DNA of 64,000 bases from Nesterenkonia sphaerica (GTDB taxonomy: Bacteria > Actinomycetota > Actinomycetes > Actinomycetales > Micrococcaceae), in NCBI RefSeq assembly GCF_005771565.1, contig NZ_VAWA01000004.1, positions 62,001-126,000 on the forward strand, given 5' to 3'. Shown one piece after another: positions 17,350 through 29,176 of the stretch (position 1 is its first letter; every line of letters starts with the position of its first letter). The notes beneath the pieces are model-generated. The model made no database searches. It saw nothing but the letters and a program-made list of their open reading frames with translations, and was not told the DNA's origin. Made by a program: the position numbers and the translations under genes.

Positions 17350-17673
17350 ATGACAACGCTGCAGGACGTGAACTACAACGCCGACGGACTGGTCCCCGCC
17401 ATCGCCCAGGACGCCCAGACCGGCTCGGTGCTCATGCTGGCGTGGATGAACGCCGAGGCACTTGAAGCCACCCTGCGGACCCGGCGAGGGACCTATTGGT
17501 CACGGTCGCGGCAGCAGCTGTGGACGAAGGGGGAGACCTCCGGCAATGTCCAGCACGTGGCCTCGGTCTCCCTGGACTGCGACGGCGACACTGTGCTGCT
17601 GGCGGTCGCCCAGACCGGCCCGGCCTGCCACACCGGCACCGCCACCTGCTTCACCGGAAGAGAGATCGGCTAA
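17350..17673 (+). CDS. hisI: Phosphoribosyl-AMP cyclohydrolase
   Basis: 107 residues. HisI opens the purine ring of phosphoribosyl-AMP in histidine synthesis, directly downstream of the HisE reaction. Conserved blocks [39 protein letters not shown] and [12 protein letters not shown] are all present, including the metal and zinc ligands. The ATG follows a ribosome site (GAAGGAG). The stop codon overlaps the trpE ATG by one base (TAATG), linking the his and trp blocks in one transcript. Confidence 0.97.
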   Translation: MTTLQDVNYNADGLVPAIAQDAQTGSVLMLAWMNAEALEATLRTRRGTYWSRSRQQLWTKGETSGNVQHVASVSLDCDGDTVLLAVAQTGPACHTGTATCFTGREIG

Positions 17674-19316
17674 TGCACGCACTCGGTGCCGTGGCCCCGG
17701 CCAAGGACAAATTCCTCGCACTCGCCGAGGGACATCGGGTGGTTCCGGTGACCATGAAGCTGCTCGCTGACGCGCACACCCCGCTGAGCATCTATCGTGC
17801 ACTGGCCGCTGATGCCCACGGCGCCGGACAGCCCGGGACCTTCCTCATGGAGTCAGCCGCCCCCGGGGCCGCCTGGTCGCGATACAGCTTCATCGGGGTG
17901 CGCTCGCTGGCGACCCTGACGGAGGTCGACGGCGAAGCCCACTGGTTGGGCACACCGCCTGCGGGGGCCCCGGCACACGGCAATGCCGCTGAGGTGCTGC
18001 GGGACACGCTGGACTTTCTGGGCAGCCGGGCCTTCGCGGAGGAGCTGCCGCATCTGAGCAGCGGCCTGGTCGGGTATGTCGGGTGGGACGTGGTCCGGCA
18101 CTGGGAGCGCCTCCCGCACCCGCCTGGTGGGGGGCTGGGACTGCCGGATATGGCCATGAATCTGGTCTCCGACCTGGCTGTGCACGACAACCGTGACGGC
18201 ACCATCACCCTGATCGCCAATGCCATCAACACTGACGGCCGGGCCTCCGGAGCCGACCGGGCCTACGACGACGCCGTCGCACGGTTGGCAGCGATGAGAG
18301 AACGGCTGGCCCAGCCTGTGGAACCTGGTCTGGCGGCCGCTGAGCCGGACTGGGCCCAGGCGGTGGAGGCCGACCTGGAGCACCGGGTGGAGCACAGCTG
18401 GGATCAGGACGAATACCTGGCCACCCTGGGCAAGGCCAAGCAGGCCATCATCGACGGTGAAGTCTTCCAGATCGTGGTCTCCCGCCGGTTCGAGGTGGCC
18501 ACCGATGTTGATGCGCTGGCGGTCTACCGGATGCTCCGGCTGCTCAACCCCAGCCCCTACATGTACCTGATGCACTTCAGCACCCCAGAGGGTGAGCCGT
18601 ATCAAGTGGTCGGCGCCTCCCCGGAGGCGCTGGTCACCGTCGACGCCCAGCGCAACGTGGTCTCCCACCCCATTGCCGGCACCCGACCCCGTGGCCACAC
18701 CCCTGCGGAGGACAAGGCCCTGGCCACAGACCTGCTCGCGGACCAGAAGGAGCGCGCCGAGCACATCATGCTGGTCGACCTTGCGCGCAATGACCTCGCC
18801 AAAGTCTGTGTGCCCGGTTCGGTGGACGTGACAAAGTTCATGGCGGTGGAGCACTTCAGCCACGTGATGCACCTGACCTCGCACGTCCAAGGGAAGGTCG
18901 CGGCGTCGTTCTCCCCGTATGATGTGCTGGCCGCCACTTTTCCCGCAGGTACCCTCTCCGGCGCGCCCAAACCCCGGGCGCTGCAGCTTCTGGATGCCTG
19001 GGAGCCGACCCGCAGAGGCGTCTACGGGGGAGTGGTGGGATATTTTGACCTCTCCGGTCGGATGGACGCAGCCATCGCCATCCGCACCGCAGTGCTGACC
19101 GGAGGGCGAGCCTACGTGCAGTCCGGCGGTGGGATCGTGGCGGATTCCGATGACGAGGCCGAGCGGCTGGAGACTGTGAGCAAGGCCGCCGCCCCGCTGC
19201 GGGCGGTGCTTGCCGCCGGGCGCCTTGTGCCCGTCGGCGGCACCGCAGAAGCCGCTGACATCACGTCCTCCGGCGCAGCGGGAGACAACCGACTGCCAAG
19301 AACCCCGACTGAATAG
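17673..19316 (+). CDS. trpE: Anthranilate synthase component I
   Basis: 547 residues. TrpE makes anthranilate from chorismate with ammonia supplied by TrpG. The N-terminal FLMESAAPGAAWSRYSFIG carries the ES pair and the motif linked to Trp feedback inhibition. The C-terminal chorismate-binding domain has IAGTRPRG, LVDLARNDLAKV, GTLSGAPKPRA and YGGVVGYFD. The ATG overlaps the hisI stop (TAATG). An open frame upstream is a hisI shadow. trpG and trpD are not in the window and must lie elsewhere. A C-terminal Gly/Thr-rich tail follows the domain. Confidence 0.96.
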   Translation: MHALGAVAPAKDKFLALAEGHRVVPVTMKLLADAHTPLSIYRALAADAHGAGQPGTFLMESAAPGAAWSRYSFIGVRSLATLTEVDGEAHWLGTPPAGAPAHGNAAEVLRDTLDFLGSRAFAEELPHLSSGLVGYVGWDVVRHWERLPHPPGGGLGLPDMAMNLVSDLAVHDNRDGTITLIANAINTDGRASGADRAYDDAVARLAAMRERLAQPVEPGLAAAEPDWAQAVEADLEHRVEHSWDQDEYLATLGKAKQAIIDGEVFQIVVSRRFEVATDVDALAVYRMLRLLNPSPYMYLMHFSTPEGEPYQVVGASPEALVTVDAQRNVVSHPIAGTRPRGHTPAEDKALATDLLADQKERAEHIMLVDLARNDLAKVCVPGSVDVTKFMAVEHFSHVMHLTSHVQGKVAASFSPYDVLAATFPAGTLSGAPKPRALQLLDAWEPTRRGVYGGVVGYFDLSGRMDAAIAIRTAVLTGGRAYVQSGGGIVADSDDEAERLETVSKAAAPLRAVLAAGRLVPVGGTAEAADITSSGAAGDNRLPRTPTE

Positions 19317-19328
19317 GTGACACCACTG

Positions 19329-19913
19329 ATGGGCCATCTCGCCTACATCTTCCAACGGCGCAACACCATCCTCATCATCCAAGTGGGATCGGTGCTGCTG
19401 CTGATCTCCACTGCCCTGACCTGGGTGACCGCCACCGGGCTGCCCGAGACTGCCGCCGCTGACGAACTCGGACTCCTGGGCGGAGAGATGTCTCCCACGG
19501 TGCGGGCGATGGGCTTGGTAGGTGTGGCCGGGGGAGTGGCAGCAACTATCGCGCGCAAATGGGTCCGCGGTCTGATCGGCGCAGTGCTGCTGGGTGCTGC
19601 CGTCATCTCGCTGATCGGAGCGGGACTGACCCTGCTTGAGCCGGCCGCCACTGCAGCCCCGGCGCTGGCGGAGTACACCGGCACCACCGACCCCGCCGCG
19701 GCCTACACCCCGGGCTTCGCCGTATGGCTGGCCATTCTCGGTGCCATCATGCTGCTGGTCAGCTCTCTGGCGCTGCTGCTGTTCTCGCCGGGCTGGAGCG
19801 ACGAAAGAACCGCCAAGAAGTACTCACGCGGCCGCGCCGGTGCAGAGAACCCCGACGAGATTGACCTCTGGGACGACCTCTCCGACGGTGATGACCCCAC
19901 TGCGCGCCGCTGA
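19329..19913 (+). CDS. Trp biosynthesis-associated membrane protein (TIGR02234-like)
   Basis: 194 residues from the ATG at 19329; a GTG at 19317 would add four residues, but AGGTG at 19315-19319 fits as the ribosome site for the ATG. Four hydrophobic segments are predicted by eye: near LIIQVGSVLLLISTALTWV, AMGLVGVAGGVAATIA, LIGAVLLGAAVISLIGAGLTL and FAVWLAILGAIMLLVSSLALLL. A charged cytosolic tail ends in DEIDLWDDLSDGDDP. Small actinobacterial proteins of this design sit between trpE and trpC, and the context and ITALTWV-like motif fit that family. The biochemical role is unknown; an accessory role in Trp synthesis or membrane attachment is only inferred. Confidence 0.8.
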   Translation: MGHLAYIFQRRNTILIIQVGSVLLLISTALTWVTATGLPETAAADELGLLGGEMSPTVRAMGLVGVAGGVAATIARKWVRGLIGAVLLGAAVISLIGAGLTLLEPAATAAPALAEYTGTTDPAAAYTPGFAVWLAILGAIMLLVSSLALLLFSPGWSDERTAKKYSRGRAGAENPDEIDLWDDLSDGDDPTARR

Positions 19914-19995
19914 GCCCAACCAGGACGAGAACGACCTCGGCTGATCTGGCAGAATGGGTGAGAAGGTTTTCGACATCGTGTAGAGGAGCAGGTCA

Positions 19996-20406
19996 ATGGC
20001 TGTCAGCCAGGTGAGCGTACAGGAAAAGACGCCGGTCCGGGACGTGGAGCAGGAACCCACCGCGGCCGACGAGTTCATCCACCACGACCACATCGGCCAC
20101 GGGTCCACCCCTGCCGCATGGGCACTGTCCGGCACAGTGGTGCTGGCCAGCGTCATCGCCGGTGTGGGGTTCATCGGACTGGCCTGGTCGGATGCCTGGT
20201 GGATCGCCATCGCCATCGGCGCTGCGCTGATTCCGGTCGCGCTGATCCTGGGCCTGGTGCTGAAGAAGGCCGGCTACGGGGTGGAGATGGACTCGGCAGC
20301 GGTGCTGCGCCAGGGACGCGACCCCCGCGAGCACGCAGGTCCCGCCGTGCCGGACAACACCCAAGGCGGGGCGGCCAAACGCCAGCCCGACGCCAGCACC
20401 AGCTGA
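19996..20406 (+). CDS. HGxxPAAW-family small membrane protein
   Basis: 136 residues. The signature HGSTPAAW precedes two transmembrane segments ([20 protein letters not shown] and [22 protein letters not shown]). A soluble tail rich in Pro, Gly and Gln follows. This is an uncharacterised actinobacterial family named after its motif and commonly found in trp operons between trpE and trpC, exactly as here. The ATG follows AGAGGAGCAGG. The 82-bp gap before it has a CAGAAT box (19950-19955) that could be a weak promoter. Function is unknown. Confidence 0.85.
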   Translation: MAVSQVSVQEKTPVRDVEQEPTAADEFIHHDHIGHGSTPAAWALSGTVVLASVIAGVGFIGLAWSDAWWIAIAIGAALIPVALILGLVLKKAGYGVEMDSAAVLRQGRDPREHAGPAVPDNTQGGAAKRQPDASTS

Positions 20407-20417
20407 AGCCGCACTGC

Positions 20418-21229
20418 ATGACCACAGTGCTCGACTCCATCATCGACGGGGTCCGTGAAGATCTTGCCGCGCGCCAGGAGCAGGTCCCGCTGGCCACCAT
20501 CCGGCAGCAGGCCGCCACCCAGCCCCCGGCGCTCGATGCCCTCCAGGCGCTGCAGACTGGCCGCACCGACACAGCCGGAGTGCGGATCATCGCGGAGGTC
20601 AAGCGCTCCTCCCCGTCCAAAGGTGCGCTTGCCCAGATCGCCGACCCGGGGGCACTGGCTGCCGCCTACCAGGCTGGAGGGGCAAGTGTCATCTCGGTGC
20701 TCACCGAGCCCCGCCGGTTCGGCGGCTCCCTGGACGACTTGGCCGCCGTCCGCGCGGCCGTGGACATCCCCGTGCTGCGCAAAGACTTCATGGTGGAGGA
20801 GTACCAGTTTCACGAGGCACGTGCCTACGGTGCCGACCTGGTGCTGCTGATCGTGGCCGCACTGGATGACGCTCAGCTGCGTGACTTCCTCGCCCTGACC
20901 CACGACCTGGGGATGAACGCGCTGGTGGAGGCCCACACCGAAGAGGAGATCGAACGTGCCGTGGCGGTGGGTGCCCGGATCGTCGGGGTCAACGTGCGCA
21001 ACCTGAAGACATTGGACGTCGACGTCAATCACTACTCAGCAATGGCCCGCCACCTGCCGCCGGAACTTGTACAGGTGGCCGAATCCGGGGTGACTGGACC
21101 GGACCAGGTGTTGGACTACGCTCGCCAAGGCGCCGATGCGGTGCTGGTGGGCGAGGCGCTGGTCAAGCACGGCAACCCCACAGAAGCCGTCCGGAGCTTC
21201 CGGGCGGCCAGCCTGGCCAAGGAGGCACA

Positions 21230-21233
<4 letters not shown>
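20418..21233 (+). CDS. trpC: Indole-3-glycerol phosphate synthase
   Basis: 271 residues. TrpC decarboxylates and closes the indole ring. Conserved blocks are [13 protein letters not shown] (catalytic Lys), [20 protein letters not shown] as [31 protein letters not shown] and AESGVTG. The ATG lies 11 bp after the preceding stop. The next start overlaps the stop (GTGA). The open frame upstream is a shadow. It is a stand-alone TrpC, not fused to TrpF. Confidence 0.97.
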
Positions 21234-22494
<1,261 letters not shown>

Positions 22495-22498
<4 letters not shown>

Positions 22499-23286
22499 CA
22501 GCCCCCACCCAGTCCAAGAGCGCGGCGGCCATCGACGCCGCGGCCGCAACAGGACGCGCCGCGTTCATTGGGTACCTGCCCGCGGGCTACCCGGACAAAG
22601 AGACGTGCATCCAGGCAGCCATCGCGCTCATCGAAGGCGGTGCCGACATTCTCGAAGTCGGCATCCCCTACTCGGATCCGGTGATGGACGGCCCCGTCAT
22701 CCAGCAGGCCACCACAGAGGTCCTCGCCCGCGGATTCCGCATCAGCGAGGTCTTCGACATCGTCCGGGCCGTGACAGAGGCCACCGGTGCCGCAGTGCTG
22801 GTGATGACGTACTACAACATCATTGACCGCATGGGCGCCGAAGAGTTCGCCCGCCGGCTCGCCGAGGCAGGCGGAGCTGGGGCCATCACCCCGGACCTGA
22901 TCCCCGACGAGGCAGCCGACTGGATCGCCGCGACAGATAAGTACGGGCTGGACCGGGTCTTCCTCTCCGCGCCGACCTCCTCACCGGAACGCGCAGAGCT
23001 GGTGGCGCGGTCCTCCCGAGGCTTCGTCTACGGTGTGTCCATTATGGGCGTCACCGGTGCGCGCGAATCAGTCTCCGCAGTCGCCGAAGAGGTGGTGGCC
23101 GCCTCCAAGTCTGCCGGGGCACCACGGGTCTGCGTCGGCCTCGGGGTCTCCTCGCGCTCCCATGTGGAAGAGATCGGCAGCTACGCAGACGGCGTGATCG
23201 TCGGCACCGCACTGGTGGCGGCGCTGCGCGACGGCGGAGCAGAGGCTGTCGGGCAGCTGGCTCGCGAGCTCTCGGGCAACTCCTGA
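22495..23286 (+). CDS. trpA: Tryptophan synthase alpha chain
   Basis: 263 residues. TrpA releases indole from indole-3-glycerol phosphate and passes it to TrpB through a tunnel. Landmarks are [28 protein letters not shown] with the catalytic Glu/Asp, MTYYN and [10 protein letters not shown]. Loop 6 is present ([14 protein letters not shown]). The start is the ATG overlapping the trpB stop; an upstream open frame lies in trpB. The next gene, lgt, starts 13 bp after the stop. Confidence 0.97.
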
Positions 23287-23292
23287 TACGGT
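23287..23292 (+). promoter_or_regulatory. Candidate -10 box of a leaderless lgt promoter
   Basis: TACGGT fits TAnnnT and ends 7 nt before the ATG at 23300. No Shine-Dalgarno sequence precedes the ATG. The box lies directly behind the trpA stop, so it could make lgt partly independent of the trp genes. Confidence 0.35.
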
Positions 23293-23299
23293 GCCACCT

Positions 23300-24355
23300 A
23301 TGCTGCTGAACGCCCTGCCTCCTGCTGCCCAGACCCTCGCCGGGTTCCCCCCACCGCCGCTGCGCGGCATTGACCTGCCCGGACCGTTCTTCGTGGCCTT
23401 CTACACCCTGGCCATCATGACCGGCATTGTCCTGGCTGTAGTGGTGGCCACCCGCCTGTGGAAGTCCCGCGGGGGCCACAGCGACGACATCTTCTCCGCG
23501 ATGCTCTGGGCGGTGTTGATCGGCATCCTGGGCGCCCGCCTGTATCACGTGGTCAGCTCACCGGATGCCTACTTCGGGCCCGACGGCGACCTCACCAGGA
23601 TCCCGCAGCTGTGGCAGGGCGGACTGTCCATCATCGGAGCGGTGATGGCCGGCGCGCTGGCGGTGTGGATCTTCTGCCGCCGCAACGGAATCAAGTTCGG
23701 CGCCTTCGCCGACGCGATCGTGCCCGGAGTCATTCTGGCCCAGGCCATCGGTCGCTGGGGCAACTGGTTCAACCAGGAGCTCTTCGGCCGCGCCACCGAC
23801 CTCCCCTGGGGTCTGCGCATTGACACCGACCAGCAGCACCAGGGACTCACCGGCAGCCTCCCCGCCTACGCCGCCGAGGGGGGACTGTTCCACCCCACCT
23901 TCCTGTACGAATCCCTGTGGAATCTGCTGGGCTTCGTCGCGCTGGTCTTCCTGTTCAAACGCTTCCAGTTCCGCCAGGGCCTGATCGCCTGGACCTATGT
24001 GGCCTACTACGCACTGGGCCGGTTCTGGATCGAATCGATGCGCATCGACGAGGTGAACAAGTCCACCCAGTACCCGCTGCGCGATGTCATCGGGTTGGAC
24101 TGGAGACTGAACCAGATCATCGCGTTCGTGATCTTCGTGGCCGCCGCCGCCATTCTGGTGCGGCTGTTCCTCACCCGCCCACGGACGCTGGCCGAGCAGG
24201 CTGAGCACGCCGAGATCTACACCCCGGACTCCACGCAGCGCAGCGGCGAGCCCGCCCTGGAGCCGGCGGGCGCCGATCCGGAGGCTGCCGGAACTGAAGC
24301 CGAACCGCCCGCGGAGCAGCGGCCGCCCGGCACCGGTCCACGGAGTGAACATTGA
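23300..24355 (+). CDS. lgt: Prolipoprotein diacylglyceryl transferase
   Basis: 351 residues. Lgt transfers diacylglycerol from phosphatidylglycerol to the lipobox Cys of lipoproteins, before LspA acts. Seven or so membrane segments are seen. Landmarks are FYTLAIMTGI, GARLYHVV, the signature IGRWGNWFNQELFG and RFWIESMRID. The ATG at 23300 is preferred over a GTG nine bases earlier because the GTG would sit in the -10 box. The soluble tail of about 50 residues is rich in Pro, Glu and Ala, as in other Actinobacteria. Its place between trpA and gltB is conserved in related genera, as far as I know. Confidence 0.95.
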   Translation: MLLNALPPAAQTLAGFPPPPLRGIDLPGPFFVAFYTLAIMTGIVLAVVVATRLWKSRGGHSDDIFSAMLWAVLIGILGARLYHVVSSPDAYFGPDGDLTRIPQLWQGGLSIIGAVMAGALAVWIFCRRNGIKFGAFADAIVPGVILAQAIGRWGNWFNQELFGRATDLPWGLRIDTDQQHQGLTGSLPAYAAEGGLFHPTFLYESLWNLLGFVALVFLFKRFQFRQGLIAWTYVAYYALGRFWIESMRIDEVNKSTQYPLRDVIGLDWRLNQIIAFVIFVAAAAILVRLFLTRPRTLAEQAEHAEIYTPDSTQRSGEPALEPAGADPEAAGTEAEPPAEQRPPGTGPRSEH

Positions 24356-24364
24356 GCTGGCAGA

Positions 24365-24463
24365 CTTGCGCCGGCTTCACCGCAGGCGCAAGATAGAACA
24401 CCGGCACTCGAACGCCGAGTGCGCGCGAGCACCTGCAGTGATGACCCCCCACGTGATGCAGGT
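24365..24463 (+). promoter_or_regulatory. Three consecutive stem-loops in the gltB upstream region
   Basis: Perfect hairpins lie at 24365-24392 (8 bp, 12-nt loop), 24404-24422 (7 bp, 5-nt loop) and 24427-24463 (9 bp, 19-nt loop). They are all in the 219-bp gap between lgt and gltB. GGCACT (24403-24408) can also pair with AGTGCC (24470-24475), which would replace hairpin 2. The first may simply end lgt transcription, since terminators without T tails are common in this phylum. Known riboswitch consensus blocks were not recognised. Confidence 0.5.
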
Positions 24464-24574
24464 GCCCCCGCAGTGCCCACCCACGGCGCTGAATCAGGCC
24501 TGACGACGCTGTCACGCACCCGAAGCGAAACGCCCCCTGAAGCCGCCGCTCCCTTGAGGAAGGAATACACGCCT

Positions 24575-27500
24575 GTGAGCCCGAACAAGGTGATCTCCCC
24601 TTACGAGCGCTACGCCGCCTTCCCCGCAAAGGCTGGGCTCTACGATCCCGCCAAAGAGCACGAGAACTGCGGTATGGCCGCTATCGCCACCCTGCGGGGT
24701 GAGCCCGGCCACGACATTGTCGACTACGCGCTCCACGCGCTGCGCTGCGTCGAACACCGCGGCGCCACCGGCGGAGACGTCGGCACCGGGGACGGTGCAG
24801 GCATCATCACGCAGATCCCGGACGAATTCTTCCGCGCCGTGGTGGACATTGAGCTGCCCGCCGCAGGCGAATACGCCGCCGGCACCGCGTTCCTGCCGCA
24901 GGATGAGGCCGAGCGTGAAGACATCATCGCCAGCTTCGAGGAGATGGCCGAAGTCCAGGGACTCACCGTCTTGGGCTGGCGCGACGTGCCGGTCGACGAC
25001 TCCATGATCGGCAGCCTCTCCCGGGACGCCATGCCCTTCTTCAAGCAGGCCTTCCTCACCATGGCCGATGAGGACTCCCTGGAGTATCAGGAATCCGCCC
25101 CAGGCACCCTGGACCAGCGGGCTTGGCGGCTGCGGAAGCGGGCTCAGGTCCGGCTGGGCGTGTACTTCGCCTCCCTGTCCTCCCGCACCATCACCTATAA
25201 GGGCATGCTGACCACCGCCCAGCTGGAGCCCTTCTATCCCGATCTCTCCGATGAGCGCTATAAGTCCACACTGGGCATTGTGCACTCCCGGTTCTCCACC
25301 AACACCTTCCCCTCCTGGCCCCTGGCGCAGCCGCTGCGATACCTGGCGCACAACGGCGAGATCAACACTGTCGAGGGCAACCGCAACTGGATGCGCGCCC
25401 GGCAGGCCACCATGTTCGGGCCCGTGTTGGGCGATGACCCCGAGTACCTCTTCCCCATCTGCACCCCCGGGGCGTCCGACTCCACCAGCTTCGACGAGGC
25501 AGCGGAGCTGCTCATGCTCTCGGGGCGCCCGCTGTCGATGGCGATGCGCATGATGATCCCCGAGGCGTGGGAGAACCACGAGTCGATGGACCCGGACCTG
25601 CGGGCCTTCTACGAGTATCACTCCACGCTCATGGAGCCGTGGGACGGCCCCGCCGCCATTGCCTTCACCGATGGCGACCAGCTGGGTGCGGTGCTGGACC
25701 GCAACGGGCTCCGGCCGGCCCGCTGGTGGGTGACCGAGGAAGGACTGGTGGTGCTCTCCTCGGAGGTGGGTGTGGCACAGCTGGAACCCTCCACTGTGGT
25801 GCGCAAAGGCCGCGTCGCCCCAGGGATGATGTTCCTCGCCGACACCAAAGCCGGACGCATCATCGAGGATGAGGAGATCAAAGCAGACTTCGCCTCCAAG
25901 CAGCCCTGGCGCGAATGGGTCGAGGACAACCGCGTCACCCTCGAGGACCTGCCGGAGCGGCTGCACGTGAAGCACCCGGCCGGTTCAGTCCGCCTGCGTC
26001 AGCAGACCTTCGGCTACACCCACGAAGAGCTGCGAATTCTCATCGGCCCCATGGCCGCCACGGGCGCTGAGCCGCTGGGCGCAATGGGAACCGACACACC
26101 CATCGCGGTGCTGGCTGAACGGCAGCGGCTGCTGTTCGACTACTTCGTCCAGACCTTCGCCCAGGTCACCAACCCGCCGCTGGACGCGATCCGGGAAGAG
26201 CTGGTCACGTCACTGTCCCGCCACGTCGGAGCCGAAGGCAATCTCCTGGACACCGGCCAGGTGAAGTCCAAACAGATCAAGCTGGACTTCCCGGTGCTGA
26301 CCAACGATCAGCTGGCGCGCATCGCCAACCACCGCAAGGCCGATGGCAGCAAAGCGGCGCTGCGCATCCGGGGGCTCTTCCGCGTAGGGTCCACCGAGGA
26401 GGAGTTCCGCCAGCGGATCCGAACCCTGTGCGAGCAGGTTTCGGCCGCCGTCAACCGCGGGGTCAGCTACATTGTGATCTCCGACCGGGACTCCAATGCG
26501 CAGTGGGCACCGATCCCCTCCCTGCTGCTGGTCTCCGCCATCCACCACCACCTGCTGAAATCGGCCAACCGCACCAAAGCCTCACTGTTGGTCGAGGCCG
26601 GGGATGTGCGCGAAGTCCACCACGTAGCCTGCCTGATCGGCTATGGAGCCTCAGCAGTCAACCCATACCTGGCCATCGAGACCGCCGAGGACATGGTCCG
26701 CCGCGGTGACATCTCCACAGTCACCGAGGACCAAGCGGTGAGCAACCTCATCAAGGCTCTGGGCAAAGGTCTGCTGAAGATCATGTCCAAGATGGGCATC
26801 TCCACGGTGAGCTCCTACTGCGGCGCCCAGACTTTCGAAGCCGTGGGGCTGGCCCAGAATGTGGTGGACCAGTTCTTCTCCGGCACTGACTCGCTGATGG
26901 GCGGCGTCGGACTGGATGTGCTGGCACGGGAAGCTATGGAGCGCCACGCCAAGGCCTACCCGCCCTCCGGGAACGGGCTCGGCCGGGGCGAGGAGCTGGA
27001 GGTCGGCGGAGAATACCAGTGGCGGCGTGAGGGCCCGCCGCACCTGTTCAACCCGGAGACGGTGTTCAAGCTCCAGCACGCCTCCCGGACCCGCCGCTAT
27101 GACATCTTCAAGCAGTACACCAAAGCGATCGATGACCAGTCCAAGGCGCTGATGACCCTGCGCGGTCTCTTCACGTTCGAAAGCCGCCGGCCCTCGGTGC
27201 CGATCAGCGAGGTCGAACCGGTCTCAGAGATCGTCAAACGGTTCCAAACCGGTGCGATGAGCTACGGGTCGATCTCACAGGAGGCCCACGAGACTCTCGC
27301 GATTGCCATGAACCGTATCGGAGGCCGCTCCAACACCGGCGAGGGCGGCGAGCACCCGCAGCGGCTGATCGACCCCGAACGGCGCAGCGCCATCAAACAG
27401 ATCGCCTCCGGCCGCTTCGGCGTGACCAGTCAGTACCTCACCCATGCCGACGATCTGCAGATCAAGATGGCACAGGGAGCCAAGCCCGGTGAGGGCGGCC

Positions 27501-29176
27501 AGCTCATGGGCAAGAAGGTCTATCCCTGGGTGGCCGAGACACGGCACTCGACCCCGGGAGTGTCGCTGGTCTCCCCGCCGCCGCATCACGACATCTACTC
27601 CATCGAAGACCTCAAGCAACTCATCTACGATCTCAAGCGCGCCAACACCGGAGCCCGGGTGCACGTGAAGCTGGTCTCCCTGCACGGGGTGGGCACTGTG
27701 GCGGCCGGAGTGGCCAAGGCCTCAGCCGACGTCGTGCTCATCTCCGGACACGACGGCGGCACCGGTGCCTCACCGTTGAATTCCCTGAAGCACGCCGGGA
27801 CCCCCTGGGAGCTGGGACTGGCTGAGGCGCAGCAGACGCTGATGCTCAACGGGCTGCGCGAACGCATCACCGTCCAGGTCGACGGTCAGCTCAAGACCGG
27901 ACGCGACGTGGTCATCGCTGCCCTGCTCGGGGCCGAGGAATACGGGTTCGCCACCAGCGCGCTGGTCGTCTCCGGCTGCATTCTGATGCGCGTCTGCCAC
28001 CTGGACACCTGCCCGGTGGGTGTGGCCACCCAAAACCCCACGCTGCGCGAACGCTACACCGGCAAAGCGGACCACGTGGTCAACTTCTTCGAGTTCGTTG
28101 CCCAAGAAGTCCGCGAATACCTCGCCGAGCTCGGCTTCCGCAGTCTGGATGAGGCGATCGGACACGTTGACTCGCTGAACATCGAGGACGCCAAGCGCCA
28201 CTGGAAGACCGACGGCCTTGACCTGGGCCGGGTGCTCACCGGCTGGGATCCGGAGGACCCCCAGGTGGCCAGTCAGCTGCGCCGGACCACCACCCAGATC
28301 CACGAACTGGAGAAGCACTTCGACGTGGACCTCATTGAACAGGCCCAGCCCGCCATCCACCACGGCGAACCGGTGCAGATCCAGCGCAGTGTGGTCAACA
28401 CAGACCGCGCAGTGGGCACCATGCTCGGCCACGAGGTCACCAAGGCGCGCGGACTCTCCACCATGGAGAACAACACCATCGACATCACCCTCACCGGGCA
28501 GGCCGGACAGTCCCTCGGGGCGTTCCTGCCCCACGGAATCACCATCCGGCTCTCCGGGGACGCGAACGACTACGTCGGCAAGGGCCTCTCCGGGGGTCGC
28601 GTGATCGTCGCCCCGGAGCCGGAGGCTCCCTTCGAAGCGTCCGAAAACGTCATCGCCGGCAATGTGATTGGTTACGGCGCCACTGCCGGAGAGCTCTTCC
28701 TCTGCGGTCAGGTGGGCGAGCGGTTCCTGGTGCGCAACTCCGGCGCCACCGCCGTGGCCGAGGGCGTGGGCGACCACGGGTGTGAGTACATGACCGGCGG
28801 TCAGGCCCTCATCTTGGGCTCGGTGGGCCGCAACTTCGGTGCCGGCATGTCCGGCGGCACCGCGTTCGTGCTGGACTTCGATCAGACCCAGCTGAACACC
28901 CAGGCGGCCACCAATGGCGAACTGCTGCTGCTGAGCCCCGACGAGGAGGACCGGCAGATTATTCTGGACCTGCTGCGCCGTCACTTCGAGGAGACCGGCT
29001 CAGCTCTGGCCGAGCGGCTGCTGGAAGACCCCCACGCGGTCCTGGAGCGCATCACCAAGATCCTTCCGCGTGACTTTGACCGGGTGCTCACCGCGCGCAG
29101 CGCAGCCCTCGACGAGGGACTGGACCCCGACGGCGACGCCGCATGGCAGAAAATCTTGGAGGTGACCAATGGCTGA
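24575..29176 (+). CDS. gltB: Glutamate synthase (NADPH) large subunit
   Basis: 1533 residues. GltB converts glutamine plus 2-oxoglutarate to two glutamates. The N-terminal glutaminase nucleophile is Cys32 (HENCGMA), exposed after removal of a 31-residue propeptide. Further on are the class II amidotransferase domain, the central domain, the FMN-binding synthase domain ([23 protein letters not shown]) and the 3Fe-4S block CxxxxxCxxxxC in [16 protein letters not shown]-terminal GXGXG beta-helix ends the protein. The GTG start is chosen for AGGAAGGA 10 nt upstream; an open frame of about 50 residues further upstream shows no conservation and covers the hairpin region. The end overlaps gltD by 8 bp. 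Confidence 0.97.
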   Translation: MSPNKVISPYERYAAFPAKAGLYDPAKEHENCGMAAIATLRGEPGHDIVDYALHALRCVEHRGATGGDVGTGDGAGIITQIPDEFFRAVVDIELPAAGEYAAGTAFLPQDEAEREDIIASFEEMAEVQGLTVLGWRDVPVDDSMIGSLSRDAMPFFKQAFLTMADEDSLEYQESAPGTLDQRAWRLRKRAQVRLGVYFASLSSRTITYKGMLTTAQLEPFYPDLSDERYKSTLGIVHSRFSTNTFPSWPLAQPLRYLAHNGEINTVEGNRNWMRARQATMFGPVLGDDPEYLFPICTPGASDSTSFDEAAELLMLSGRPLSMAMRMMIPEAWENHESMDPDLRAFYEYHSTLMEPWDGPAAIAFTDGDQLGAVLDRNGLRPARWWVTEEGLVVLSSEVGVAQLEPSTVVRKGRVAPGMMFLADTKAGRIIEDEEIKADFASKQPWREWVEDNRVTLEDLPERLHVKHPAGSVRLRQQTFGYTHEELRILIGPMAATGAEPLGAMGTDTPIAVLAERQRLLFDYFVQTFAQVTNPPLDAIREELVTSLSRHVGAEGNLLDTGQVKSKQIKLDFPVLTNDQLARIANHRKADGSKAALRIRGLFRVGSTEEEFRQRIRTLCEQVSAAVNRGVSYIVISDRDSNAQWAPIPSLLLVSAIHHHLLKSANRTKASLLVEAGDVREVHHVACLIGYGASAVNPYLAIETAEDMVRRGDISTVTEDQAVSNLIKALGKGLLKIMSKMGISTVSSYCGAQTFEAVGLAQNVVDQFFSGTDSLMGGVGLDVLAREAMERHAKAYPPSGNGLGRGEELEVGGEYQWRREGPPHLFNPETVFKLQHASRTRRYDIFKQYTKAIDDQSKALMTLRGLFTFESRRPSVPISEVEPVSEIVKRFQTGAMSYGSISQEAHETLAIAMNRIGGRSNTGEGGEHPQRLIDPERRSAIKQIASGRFGVTSQYLTHADDLQIKMAQGAKPGEGGQLMGKKVYPWVAETRHSTPGVSLVSPPPHHDIYSIEDLKQLIYDLKRANTGARVHVKLVSLHGVGTVAAGVAKASADVVLISGHDGGTGASPLNSLKHAGTPWELGLAEAQQTLMLNGLRERITVQVDGQLKTGRDVVIAALLGAEEYGFATSALVVSGCILMRVCHLDTCPVGVATQNPTLRERYTGKADHVVNFFEFVAQEVREYLAELGFRSLDEAIGHVDSLNIEDAKRHWKTDGLDLGRVLTGWDPEDPQVASQLRRTTTQIHELEKHFDVDLIEQAQPAIHHGEPVQIQRSVVNTDRAVGTMLGHEVTKARGLSTMENNTIDITLTGQAGQSLGAFLPHGITIRLSGDANDYVGKGLSGGRVIVAPEPEAPFEASENVIAGNVIGYGATAGELFLCGQVGERFLVRNSGATAVAEGVGDHGCEYMTGGQALILGSVGRNFGAGMSGGTAFVLDFDQTQLNTQAATNGELLLLSPDEEDRQIILDLLRRHFEETGSALAERLLEDPHAVLERITKILPRDFDRVLTARSAALDEGLDPDGDAAWQKILEVTNG

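Noticed and set aside
17853-19382. A 509-codon - strand open frame opposite trpE
   Set aside because: Antisense shadow of trpE, with no ribosome site or known domain.
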